Source: Arthrobacter sp. efr-133-R2A-120 (GTDB lineage Bacteria > Actinomycetota > Actinomycetes > Actinomycetales > Micrococcaceae). From it: a stretch of DNA of 64,000 nt. Under the pieces are notes generated by a model that made no database searches, had not been told where the DNA came from, and saw only the letters and a list, made by a program, of their open reading frames with translations. The DNA is taken from positions 1 through 64,000 of the forward strand of contig NZ_JARVRF010000024.1 in assembly GCF_030209835.1 (NCBI RefSeq). The letters are read 5' to 3'. The translations under genes and the position numbers were made by a program. This document shows positions 1 through 7,857 of this stretch, piece by piece (the stretch's first letter is position 1; each line of letters starts with the position of its first letter).

Positions 1-346
1 ACTCGCGGTCCAGGGAGAACGGCTTCTCGGTCCAGACGTGCTTGCCCGCGTTCACCGCAGCCGTGGCCACCTCGACGTGGGCTGCCGGGATGGTCAGGTT
101 CACGATGATCTCGACGTCGGGATGGTTCAGCGCCAGCTCCGGCGAACCGAACTCGGCGATGCCGTATTCCTTCGCCCGGGCCTCCGCCGCGTCCCCGAAC
201 AAATCCGCGATGACGTGGACCTTCAGGTCCGGGAACACCGTCAGGTTGTCCAGGTACGCCTTGCTGATGTTGCCCGCGCCGATGACCGCGACCCCTACGG
301 GTCCCCGGCGGGTGGACGGGGTGGACTGGTGCGTTGCGGCGCTCAT
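1..346 (-). CDS. Gfo/Idh/MocA-family oxidoreductase, N-terminal part (cut by window edge)
   Basis: The first 115 codons of an NAD(P)-dependent sugar or cyclitol dehydrogenase are visible; the rest lies left of the window. After a short polar leader the protein shows the Rossmann nucleotide-binding start VGVAVIGAGNISKAYLDN, then the family pattern of an Asp-rich loop (HPDVEIIVNLT) and the conserved TEKPF, whose Lys-Pro contacts cofactor and substrate. The ATG overlaps the stop of the upstream TIM-barrel gene as ATGA, so the two are translationally coupled. It is the last visible gene of the leftward sugar operon. The substrate is unknown; oxidation of a sugar hydroxyl to a ketone is the family's usual reaction. 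Confidence 0.9.
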   Translation of the reverse strand, partial: MSAATHQSTPSTRRGPVGVAVIGAGNISKAYLDNLTVFPDLKVHVIADLFGDAAEARAKEYGIAEFGSPELALNHPDVEIIVNLTIPAAHVEVATAAVNAGKHVWTEKPFSLDRE

Positions 347-1092
347 GCGTTCACGTCCTGTGCTGCGTTGTCCTGAAGGAAGGCGAGGCTCTGGGCGATG
401 CCTTCAAAGATGTCTCCGGCGTAGTCGTCGAACTCCACGACGCCCACTTCCAGGGACTTGGCGGCAGCAACGACGTCGAGCACCGGGATGGTGCCCTGGC
501 CGGCAGGCTGCTGGGCCTTGGTGTCGGTGGTGCCGGGGCCGTCCTTGATGTGGATGAACTTCACGCGGTCACCGAGGCGGGCGAGCAGTTCCACGGGATC
601 CTGGCCTCCAACAGCTGCCCAGTAGGTGTCGACTTCCAGGACCAGTTCCGGGTCAAGGAGGCCTTCGAAGTACTCCAGCGCAGTCTGGCCCTCGATGGTG
701 GACTCGAGTTCCCAGGCGTGGTTGTGGTAGCCGACGCGGATGCCGTATTCGGCGCCCTTCTTGGCTGCCTCGTTGAGCTTGGCGGCGGTTGCCTGGATGT
801 CCTCGGCGTTCTGCCAGTGCTCGGCAGGCAGGTACGGATCGATGACCGTGGAGATGCCCAGTTCCTTCGCAGCGGCGAAGATCTCATCCTGGTCCTGGCT
901 CAACAGCGGCGCGTGCCCTGTCGGGGCGCTCAGCCCGTTCTCCTTCAGCGCAGCGCCGAGCTCCTTCGCGGTGGCCACGAAATTGTAGGGTTCAACCTGC
1001 GTGAAACCGATCTCGGCAACCTTCTTGATGGTGCCCGGCAGGTCTTCTTGCATGGCATTGCGCAGGGTATACAGCTGGATGGAGTAAGACAT
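343..1092 (-). CDS. Sugar phosphate isomerase/epimerase, AP-endonuclease-type TIM barrel
   Basis: A 249-residue protein of the xylose-isomerase-like TIM-barrel superfamily (IolE/IolI type). Metal-binding positions of the family are visible: YHNH near residue 122, VDTYW near 155, HIKDG near 176 and VVEFDD near 220. Such enzymes isomerise, epimerise or dehydrate keto sugars and cyclitols, often acting after a Gfo/Idh dehydrogenase, and the next gene downstream is exactly that, overlapping by four bases. It follows the ABC permease gene after 40 bp, so it belongs to the transport operon. The family is clear; the substrate is not. Confidence 0.9.
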   Translation of the reverse strand: MSYSIQLYTLRNAMQEDLPGTIKKVAEIGFTQVEPYNFVATAKELGAALKENGLSAPTGHAPLLSQDQDEIFAAAKELGISTVIDPYLPAEHWQNAEDIQATAAKLNEAAKKGAEYGIRVGYHNHAWELESTIEGQTALEYFEGLLDPELVLEVDTYWAAVGGQDPVELLARLGDRVKFIHIKDGPGTTDTKAQQPAGQGTIPVLDVVAAAKSLEVGVVEFDDYAGDIFEGIAQSLAFLQDNAAQDVNA

Positions 1093-1132
1093 GGTTTTCC
1101 TTTGCGTTGTCAGTTGCGTGAAAAAGGTTCGA

Positions 1133-2026
1133 TTATCGGCCGGCGAGGGATCCGCCGATGCCGCCGACGCTGAAGTACTTGTTCAGCGTGGCGAAAACGA
1201 TGATGGGCGGGAGCATCATGACGACGGCGAGTGCCATGACGCCGGACCAATCGGTGAGGTTTTGCTGGAAGAAGGACTGCACGCCCACGGGCAGGGTAAA
1301 GATTTCGTTGGAGCGCAGGAACACGATCGCTACGAGGTAGTCGTTCCAGGCCAGGAGGAAGGCGAAGATCGCCGTGGACAGGATGCCGGGCAGGGAATTG
1401 CGCAGCACCACCTTCGTGAACGATCCGAACACGGAGCAGCCGTCGATCCAGGAGGCTTCCTCGAGGCTGACCGGGATGGAATCGAAGTAGGCCGCCATCA
1501 TCCAGGTGGCCACGGTCATGGTGGACCCGACGTAGATGATGATCAGGCCGAGCAGGTTGTCCACGAGTCCCATGCCTGCGAAGAGGATGAACAGCGGGAC
1601 CACGGAGGTGATGATCGGCAGGGACTGCATGACGAACAGCAGCAGGGAGTAGCCGGAGACGGCTTTGGAGCGGCCGCGCGAGAGGACGTAGCCGGCGGGT
1701 GCGGCGACGGCGACAGAGACGATCACCGTGGAAAGCGTAGTGACGAGGCTGTTAGTCAGCCAAGTGCCGGCGAGGGTCTTGGAGAAGACGCCCGTGATGT
1801 TTTCCAGGGTCAGGCCGGTGGCGGTGCTGTTCGGGCCCGGTGTGAGGGCCAGGACCACCGTGACCATGATCGGGACGAGGACGATCGCGGTGATGGCAAG
1901 GATCAGGACGAACCGCCACCAGCGTCCGCGCAGTCCGGCTTCGGAGAGGGCGCGGCGGGTTTTCTCGGGTCCCGCGACGCCGAGCGCGGGTCCGGATTCG
2001 GGGTGGGCGTGGAGTACTGCGCTCAT
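1133..2026 (-). CDS. Carbohydrate ABC transporter permease, MalG type
   Basis: An inner-membrane permease of 297 residues with about six membrane segments. The cytoplasmic EAA loop that docks the ATPase reads EEASWIDGCSVFGSF, with the family's Gly and a downstream LPG. The chosen ATG overlaps the stop codon of the preceding MalF-type gene by one base (TAATG), the usual arrangement for these pairs; a longer in-frame reading that runs back through the MalF gene is an artefact. It should pair with that MalF protein to form the channel of a sugar importer. No ATP-binding gene is present in the operon, so a shared MsmK/UgpC-type ATPase from elsewhere is likely (inference). Confidence 0.93.
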   Translation of the reverse strand: MSAVLHAHPESGPALGVAGPEKTRRALSEAGLRGRWWRFVLILAITAIVLVPIMVTVVLALTPGPNSTATGLTLENITGVFSKTLAGTWLTNSLVTTLSTVIVSVAVAAPAGYVLSRGRSKAVSGYSLLLFVMQSLPIITSVVPLFILFAGMGLVDNLLGLIIIYVGSTMTVATWMMAAYFDSIPVSLEEASWIDGCSVFGSFTKVVLRNSLPGILSTAIFAFLLAWNDYLVAIVFLRSNEIFTLPVGVQSFFQQNLTDWSGVMALAVVMMLPPIIVFATLNKYFSVGGIGGSLAGR

Positions 2027-3006
2027 TATTCGACGCTCGACTTTCGGATCTGGCGGTACAGGAAGACCGACACGACGACGAGGGTGAGGGTCATGAGGAA
2101 GGCGATGGCGACGCCGGGACCGGTCTGGAAGTCCTGGAAGACGCTGCGGTAGGCCAGGACCACGAGGGAGGTGGTGGCATCGACCGGGCCGCCGCCGGTG
2201 AGCAGGTAGATGGTGGGGAAGTCGTTGACGCAGAAGATCGTCATCAGGATCCAGCTGATGTAGGTGGAGCGGGCGATCATCGGCAAGGTGATCTGGGTGA
2301 ACTGCTGCCACTTGCTGGCGCCGTCCATACTGGCCGCTTCGTAGACGGTGGTGTCCACGGAGGCCAGGGCGGCGGAGATCATCATCATCATGAAGGGGAA
2401 GCTGACCCAGACCTTGAAAACCATGACCATGACGGCGGCGAGGTGCGGGTCGGCGAGGAACAGCGGCGTGCCCAGTCCGAGGTTGCGGAAGATGGAGGGG
2501 ATGAGGCTTTCCGGGGTGGCGACGAGCCAATTCCAGGCGGTGGAGGACACCACGATCGGCACCACCCAGGGCAGGAGGAGCAGGACCTTGAAGGTGCCGC
2601 CCGCCGGGATCTTGGTGCGCAGGAGCAGGGCCAGGCCAAGGCCCACCAGCCAGGATCCGAAGACACCGACGATCGTGAACCACAGCGTGAACTGTGCGGC
2701 TTTCCAGAAGGCGGGCGAAGACAGTACGGTGGCGAAGTTGTCGACGCCGACAAAGTTCCCGGTGTCGATCAGGGAGCCGTCGTGCGTTGCCTGGACGCCG
2801 GCGTAGATCAGCGGGTAGCCGTTGATCAGGACGAGCAGGACGATGGACGGCAGCAGGAGCCAGAAAAAGGTCCGTTTGGTCTGGCCCGACAGTTTGCTCT
2901 TGCGGTTCAGGCCGCCGCTGCGGTGTTGTGACCCGCCACCCGGGCCGCCGGGGGCGAGGCCCCGGCGGGCCCGGGCCAGGCCCGATTGTGCGGTGGTTGA
3001 TGACAT
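2026..3006 (-). CDS. Carbohydrate ABC transporter permease, MalF/UgpA type
   Basis: A 326-residue permease. A basic, Gly-rich cytoplasmic N-terminus of about 40 residues is followed by the first membrane helix (FFWLLLPSIVLLVLI) and about five more. The EAA motif appears as YEAASMDGASKWQQF followed by a LP pair. It lies 11 bp after the solute-binding lipoprotein gene and overlaps the MalG-type gene by one base, so the three transporter genes form one unit. The N-terminal extension with repeated Arg/Gly is a little longer than usual for MalF-type permeases. Confidence 0.93.
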   Translation of the reverse strand: MSSTTAQSGLARARRGLAPGGPGGGSQHRSGGLNRKSKLSGQTKRTFFWLLLPSIVLLVLINGYPLIYAGVQATHDGSLIDTGNFVGVDNFATVLSSPAFWKAAQFTLWFTIVGVFGSWLVGLGLALLLRTKIPAGGTFKVLLLLPWVVPIVVSSTAWNWLVATPESLIPSIFRNLGLGTPLFLADPHLAAVMVMVFKVWVSFPFMMMMISAALASVDTTVYEAASMDGASKWQQFTQITLPMIARSTYISWILMTIFCVNDFPTIYLLTGGGPVDATTSLVVLAYRSVFQDFQTGPGVAIAFLMTLTLVVVSVFLYRQIRKSSVE

Positions 3007-3017
3007 GGCAGGCCGCT

Positions 3018-4328
3018 TTACTTCTTGAGGACTGACTGGAGACCGGTCTGGAAGGCCGTGAGTGCCGACTTGGCGTCGGTCTTGCCTGTGAGGATGGTCT
3101 GGGTGAACTGGTTGAGTGCCTGGCCGCCGTCAAGGACAGCGAGGTTGGCGTTGAGGGACGTTCCCTGCGCGGCGAAGGTCTTCGCGATGGGCTGGTATTC
3201 CTTGACGATCTTGACGTTGTTGGGATCGCTGGCAAACTCGGGAAGTTCGGTGATGGACTTGAAGACCGGGAGCGCGTTCATGAGCTTCTGCTGCCACAGG
3301 GATTTGAGCTGTCCCATGTAGTAGGTCAGGAATGCCTCGGAAGCATCCTGGGAAGGGGTGTTCTTGTACATCATGATGTTGTTCGGGAACACCAGTGTGG
3401 CCTTGTCGCCGTGCGGACCGGCCATCGGGCTGGCCACCAGGAGATCCCCGGAGGTGTCGCCTACGCGCTGCGGGACGCCGAGCACGTACATTCCGAAAGC
3501 GGCCTTCTTGTTCTTCCACTGCGCGTCGAGGTTGTCCGAGGTGTAGCTGACGGCCGCAGGGTCGATGATGCCGTTGGAGACCAGTTCGAGCAGGAACTCG
3601 GTGGCTTCCACGTTGCGGTCGTTCATGACGTCCAGCTGGCCGTCCTTGGTGAAGACGCCACCGCCGTTGTTGATCATCATCATGATCATCAAGTGGTTGC
3701 CGATGTTGTTGCCGGCTCCGGAGCCTGTCGCGAACCCGACGGCACCGATGCCCTTGAGCTTCTTGCCGGCCTCGAGCAGGCTGGGCCAGTCGGTCGGAAC
3801 CGCTACACCGGCCTGGTCGAATAGGGACTTGCGGTACCACAGGGGGCGCATGTCCAGCTGCCACGGGACAGCAACGTAGCCCTTGTCCGACTTGAACGGC
3901 TCCAACACGCCGGGCAGGAAGTCGTCGAACTGGCCGTTCTTCTTGAGCGCATCGATGACTTTGTCCGCGTAGGCGATCTGGCCCTGCTGCTCGAACTGGA
4001 ACGCCTGGAAGCCACCACCGGTGGACACCGCCGGACCGGTCTTGGACGCAATGGCCGAGGAGAACGTCTGGTAGAAGTTGTTCCACTGGATGATCTGGTA
4101 GCTGGCCTTGCTGTTGGCCCCCGAGAAGCCCTCGGTGATCTTCTTCGCGGCGTCGTTATAGGCCGGGGTGGCCCACGGCATGTCCCAGAACTTGATCGCG
4201 CCGCCAGCGGAGCTCGAGCTGGAGCCGCCACCGCAAGCTGCGAGCAGGGGGACAGCCGCTGCTGCCGCCGTGAGGCCGAGGAAACCCCTGCGGGAGAAAT
4301 TGCGGCTGGCTTCGGACTGAACATTCAT
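3018..4328 (-). CDS. Sugar ABC transporter substrate-binding lipoprotein (Tat-type signal)
   Basis: A 436-residue extracytoplasmic solute-binding protein of family 1. The N-terminus carries both a twin-arginine motif (SRRGFLGL, residues 12-19) and a lipobox (LLAAC, Cys32), followed by a Gly/Ser linker, so it is predicted to be exported folded by Tat and lipid-anchored outside the membrane. The body has typical features of the family (WDMPWATPAYNDAAKKITE near the start of the mature domain). The start was chosen because AAAGGAATC lies just upstream. A 134-bp gap separates it from the preceding gene, enough for an internal promoter or processing site. The ligand is presumably the sugar handled by the neighbouring enzymes. 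Confidence 0.93.
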   Translation of the reverse strand: MNVQSEASRNFSRRGFLGLTAAAAAVPLLAACGGGSSSSSAGGAIKFWDMPWATPAYNDAAKKITEGFSGANSKASYQIIQWNNFYQTFSSAIASKTGPAVSTGGGFQAFQFEQQGQIAYADKVIDALKKNGQFDDFLPGVLEPFKSDKGYVAVPWQLDMRPLWYRKSLFDQAGVAVPTDWPSLLEAGKKLKGIGAVGFATGSGAGNNIGNHLMIMMMINNGGGVFTKDGQLDVMNDRNVEATEFLLELVSNGIIDPAAVSYTSDNLDAQWKNKKAAFGMYVLGVPQRVGDTSGDLLVASPMAGPHGDKATLVFPNNIMMYKNTPSQDASEAFLTYYMGQLKSLWQQKLMNALPVFKSITELPEFASDPNNVKIVKEYQPIAKTFAAQGTSLNANLAVLDGGQALNQFTQTILTGKTDAKSALTAFQTGLQSVLKK

Positions 4329-4462
4329 GATGATTCCTTTCGGGACCGCTGCGTGGTCTTCGCGTTTGATGCGGTCCGGCTCGTCGTCGAGAAGGCTAAT
4401 GATGCTTTGATGCTCTGTTTTGCTCGATTGTGCTGGTTGCGTGTTGAAGGAGAGGTGCAGGT

Positions 4463-5263
4463 TCAGGAGAGGTGCGCGATGGATTCCGTCAGCCGCGCAA
4501 AGCCAACCAGATCGGAGGGGAGGGTACCGGCGTCGAGGTGTTCCTTGAGCCGGCGCCAGGTGGTGCGGTGGGCGGATTCGTAAACCGTTGGCAGGAGGAT
4601 TTCCCCTTGGGGCCCGGTAGCGCGGACTTCTGCCGGCCAGGCGGCAAGCGGTTCCGGGACCGCAATGCTGACAGCGCCGTCGTCGGTATAGAGGCGGAAG
4701 TCGACGCCGGCGGGCCGGGAGTTGCTCAGCACGCCTTGGAGCGAAACCGGAGCTCCGTTGGCGAGGCGGGCGGAAACCGTGTAGCCGTGCGTTCCGCGGT
4801 GCAGGACGCGAAGCGCGTCCAGTTGCCCGGTGACGCGCACGACGGCGGCGAGGTGCTCGGTGAGCAGCCGTTCCGGATCCGCGCCTGCCGCGGCCGTCGC
4901 GACCGTGTCTAGCATGGCGGCGCGGCCGGCTACCGTGCGGACGGCGTCTTCGGCTCCAGCGAGACCTGGGTTGGATGCCCAGCGCTGGTCTAGGACCACC
5001 GCGACGCCGCGTGCTTCGGCGGCGTTGAGCAGGGCGGCCGTGTTTTCCGGGACCGGGTTGACGACGACGATGCCCGACGCTCCGCCGTCGATCGCCTTGA
5101 TTGCCTCGGCGGTCCAGCCCGCGGCGCCGTCGAGGGCGGAGATCCGTGCGGCCTCCCCGGCCGCTACCGGACCGTAGCTCGCCGGAAGCGAAGCAACCGC
5201 GAGTGCCACGGAGCCGCTCTCTTCCGCCTGCGGGGTGGCAGTGACCGTGTAATGGGTGCTCAT
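4463..5263 (-). CDS. Cofactor-less Gfo/Idh/MocA-like protein
   Basis: I do not recognise this 266-residue protein as a named family. Its order of elements resembles a shrunken Gfo/Idh/MocA protein: a segment like the end of the nucleotide-binding domain (GGASGIVVVNPVPENTAALL, then GVAVVLDQRWASNPG where the EKP motif would be), then a sheet-rich half (VLHRGTHGYTVSARLANG, VDFRLYTDDGAVSIAVPEP) like the family's C-terminal domain. No GxGxxG loop and no EKP are present, so it probably does not bind NAD(P). The ATG overlaps the stop of the true Gfo/Idh gene upstream (ATGA), suggesting a partner subunit or regulator of that enzyme. That role is inference. Confidence 0.7.
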   Translation of the reverse strand: MSTHYTVTATPQAEESGSVALAVASLPASYGPVAAGEAARISALDGAAGWTAEAIKAIDGGASGIVVVNPVPENTAALLNAAEARGVAVVLDQRWASNPGLAGAEDAVRTVAGRAAMLDTVATAAAGADPERLLTEHLAAVVRVTGQLDALRVLHRGTHGYTVSARLANGAPVSLQGVLSNSRPAGVDFRLYTDDGAVSIAVPEPLAAWPAEVRATGPQGEILLPTVYESAHRTTWRRLKEHLDAGTLPSDLVGFARLTESIAHLS

Positions 5264-6372
5264 GAGTGGGCTCCTGCATGGCTGTTTGCGTGCTCCGCCG
5301 CGGCGACATCCACAGTGGCGTCGGCAATGGCTATCGCGAAGGTGAGGTCATTGATGAGGCTTTCGGCTGACGGCGGTTGCTTGGTTCCGAGGGCCAGTTG
5401 GGCGAGTTCGCGCCATTCGCCCTCGTAGCCGTTGTGCTCGAACGGTCCGTAAGTGGTGCTTGTGCTGCCGCGGGTGATGGTTGCGACGGCGGAACCCGCC
5501 TGTACATAGGAAGGAGTGAAGTCCATGCGAAGGGCTGCGTCGTCCGAGATCGCTTCGAAGACCCATTCCGGCTTCCAGGTTTTGTTCATGGCTGCCCTGA
5601 GTTCGATGATCCGGTCACCTGCCCCCTGTTTTCCGGAACGAAGGGAGATCACGTAACCGAAGGGGCGCACGTGGCGTGCCTGCAGCACCTCGAGGTCTTC
5701 GAAATCCGGCGTGAAGCGGCGGACGAGGGGAAGGTCGTGGATGGCGAGTCCCATGATGCCGCCGCGGAGGGCGTTCTTGATGACCTCGATGTCGCTGTAG
5801 TCAGGGGTGCCGCCTGCGGGCCGGGTGATGATTTCGGTGGCGAAGTCTTCGAAACGGGCATTGGGCGGGAGAACGATGGAAGAACGGATGGTGTGGACGT
5901 TCTCAGGGAGATCGCCCCAATTGCCTTCCGCTGCGAGCCAGCCTGGATCGAAGGTGTGCATGGCGCCCACGATGATCGGCACGCCCGTTTCCTCGCTGAC
6001 CGCCGAAATCCGGGCCGCCTCCTCACCGCTCATGGCGAAGGGCTTTTCGCAGAGGACGGCCTTCTTTCCCGCGCGGCACGCGGCGATGACTTGGTCCGCG
6101 TGGAACTGGTGGGGGCTGCAGATCGCGACGATGTCGACGTCGGGATCGCCCAGGAGCGCGTCCATGCTGGTGCTGTGGTTGGCGCCGACGCGTGCTGCGA
6201 CCGATTCGGCGACCACTGCGTCGACGTCCATGATGTGGCGGACTTCCAGGATGTTCCGGAGCCGGGCCAGGGAAGGAAGGTGGATTGCTTGGGTGACCGG
6301 GCCGGCGCCAAGAATGCCGACGCCGAGGGGCTGTGGTGATCCTAACGATGTTGCCTGTGAGTGGCTGGACAA
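5260..6372 (-). CDS. Gfo/Idh/MocA-family oxidoreductase, first gene of the sugar operon
   Basis: A 370-residue NAD(P)-dependent dehydrogenase. The Rossmann loop reads VGILGAGPVTQAIHLPSL, the conserved Lys-Pro appears as CEKPFAMS, and the catalytic-region His is in MGLAIHDLP. The start is a TTG at 6372, supported by AGAGGT six bases upstream; there is no in-frame ATG nearby with a ribosome site. As first gene of the leftward operon it faces the ROK regulator gene across 177 bp. It is followed by the cofactor-less relative with a four-base overlap, which hints at a two-subunit enzyme. The substrate is unknown. Confidence 0.9.
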   Translation of the reverse strand: MSSHSQATSLGSPQPLGVGILGAGPVTQAIHLPSLARLRNILEVRHIMDVDAVVAESVAARVGANHSTSMDALLGDPDVDIVAICSPHQFHADQVIAACRAGKKAVLCEKPFAMSGEEAARISAVSEETGVPIIVGAMHTFDPGWLAAEGNWGDLPENVHTIRSSIVLPPNARFEDFATEIITRPAGGTPDYSDIEVIKNALRGGIMGLAIHDLPLVRRFTPDFEDLEVLQARHVRPFGYVISLRSGKQGAGDRIIELRAAMNKTWKPEWVFEAISDDAALRMDFTPSYVQAGSAVATITRGSTSTTYGPFEHNGYEGEWRELAQLALGTKQPPSAESLINDLTFAIAIADATVDVAAAEHANSHAGAHS

Positions 6373-6549
6373 GATCAGTTACCTCTTCGTAAACGGAGTC
6401 TCTGAGTTTCAGCACGGCCTGGTGGGCTGCGTGACCCTTCTCACAAACAACCTACGACGACTTTTGTCGATGAGCAAGCAAAAGTTGAAAATCATTCGAC
6501 AATCTTTTTGCTGCGTGACAGCCATAAGCAATCGTGCTATCACTGATGC
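6373..6549. promoter_or_regulatory. Divergent promoter region of the sugar operon and the ROK regulator
   Basis: A gap of 177 bp separates two divergent genes, so it must hold both promoters and most likely the ROK operator. It is clearly more AT-rich than its surroundings. A perfect short inverted repeat CGAC-TTTT-GTCG lies at 6458-6469, and CGAC recurs at 6497-6500 beside another T-run. I could not fit convincing -35/-10 pairs. Confidence 0.5.
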
Positions 6550-7770
6550 ATGACTTCAGCACCCGAAAAAGCCCCGGGCAAGGACGGCTCCGTACAGGAC
6601 GCCGGGAGCCTTTCGCGTGCAGGAGATCTGTTTCAGCTTCTTCGCGACGGCCAGGCACGAACCCGCGCCGAACTCGCCATCACCACCGGACTGGCCCGTT
6701 CCACCGTCGCCTCGCGCATCGACGCCCTCATGAACTCCGGACTCGTGGGCCCCGCCGGTGAGGCGAGTTCCAGCGGCGGCAGGCCGCCGTCGCGCTTCGC
6801 CTTCAACCCCGCCGCCCGCGTTGTCTTGGCGGTCGACGTCGGAGCGACGCACGTGATCGTCGCGGTCACCGATCTCGGCGGAACAGTCTTGGCCGAGCAC
6901 CGCCTCGCGCAGGAAGTCGCCGACGGTCCCGAGATCGTGCTTGGCAGGGTTGTGGCGGAAGGACGGGAGCTCCTCACCGAAGCCGGCCGCAGCCTTGACG
7001 ACCTTGCCGGGATCGGCATCGGGCTGCCCGGCCCGGTGGAACACGACACCGGCAGGCCGATCAAGCCGCCGATCATGCCCGGCTGGGACGGATTCGACGT
7101 GGTTCGATACATGCAGCGTTCGCTGCCGGTTCCCGTCCTGGTGGACAACGACGTCAACATCATGGCCTTGGGCGAACGCACAGCGTATTGGCCGGACCAC
7201 GACAATTTGCTCTTCATCAAAATCGCCACGGGCATCGGCGCGGGCATCATCAGCAGCGGCGAGCTGCAGCGCGGCGCAAACGGCACCGCCGGGGACCTCG
7301 GCCACGTCCGGGTTCCCCGCGGCGACGACGTCCTCTGCCGCTGCGGGAACTACGGTTGCCTTGAGGCACTCGCCTCGGGACCCGCCGTCGCCCGCCAACT
7401 GCACGCCCAAGGGCTCGCGGCCAGCAACGGCGGCGACGTGCTGCGGCTCGTGGCCGAGGGAAACCTCCAAGCAATCCAGGCACTCCGGCAGGCCGGACGC
7501 GACGTCGGCGATGTCCTGGCGACGGTGGTCAATCTGCTTAACCCCTCCATGATCGTGATCGGCGGCAGCGTGGGGGAGGCGGGCGAGCACCTCGTGGCCG
7601 GCATCCGCGAAGTCGTCTACCGGCGCTCCCTTCCATTGGCCACCTCGCACTTGCGAATCGGCATCTCGATGGCGGGAGACCAGGCCGCGATCCTCGGTGC
7701 GAGCCAGATGGTCACCCAGCACGTTTTGTCTCCGGCAGTGATTGAGGCCACGCTCCAAGCAACCGGCTGA
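6550..7770 (+). CDS. ROK-family transcriptional regulator
   Basis: A 406-residue sugar-responsive repressor. The N-terminal winged helix (about residues 20-65; TRAELAITTGLARSTV, then RIDALMNSGLV) binds DNA. The sugar-kinase-like half begins with the phosphate loop DVGATHVIVAVTDLGG near residue 98 and carries the family's zinc site CRCGNYGCLE near 262. In this class (NagC, Mlc, XylR) the ROK domain senses a sugar and releases the operator. It is divergent from the ABC/oxidoreductase operon on its left and is the obvious candidate regulator of it. The ATG at 6550 was chosen because the polar leader precedes the helix-turn-helix normally; no strong ribosome site is visible. Confidence 0.92.
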   Translation: MTSAPEKAPGKDGSVQDAGSLSRAGDLFQLLRDGQARTRAELAITTGLARSTVASRIDALMNSGLVGPAGEASSSGGRPPSRFAFNPAARVVLAVDVGATHVIVAVTDLGGTVLAEHRLAQEVADGPEIVLGRVVAEGRELLTEAGRSLDDLAGIGIGLPGPVEHDTGRPIKPPIMPGWDGFDVVRYMQRSLPVPVLVDNDVNIMALGERTAYWPDHDNLLFIKIATGIGAGIISSGELQRGANGTAGDLGHVRVPRGDDVLCRCGNYGCLEALASGPAVARQLHAQGLAASNGGDVLRLVAEGNLQAIQALRQAGRDVGDVLATVVNLLNPSMIVIGGSVGEAGEHLVAGIREVVYRRSLPLATSHLRIGISMAGDQAAILGASQMVTQHVLSPAVIEATLQATG

Positions 7771-7812
7771 CGGGCGACTTATGCCGTTCCGCTGCGGCAC
7801 GCCGTGATAGCA

Positions 7813-7857
7813 ATGAAGGTGATGCCTACTTTCCCCGCCCTTCAGTGCGCCCCATGA
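7813..7857 (+). CDS. Possible 14-codon leader peptide before the MFS gene
   Basis: An ATG at 7813 opens MKVMPTFPALQCAP, whose TGA overlaps the ATG at 7854 of the MFS transporter gene as ATGA. Such an arrangement could couple translation of the transporter to the leader. There is no clear ribosome site for either start, so this is weak and may be chance. Confidence 0.2.
   Translation: MKVMPTFPALQCAP

Noticed and set aside
1133..3235. A 700-residue frame through both permease genes
   Set aside because: The first half is a shadow of the MalF gene in another frame; only the part from 2026 down has membrane helices and an EAA motif.
3018..5327. A 769-residue frame through the binding-protein gene and beyond
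   Set aside because: The N-terminal 330 residues are Arg/Pro-rich shadow; the signal peptide and lipobox set the real start at 4328.
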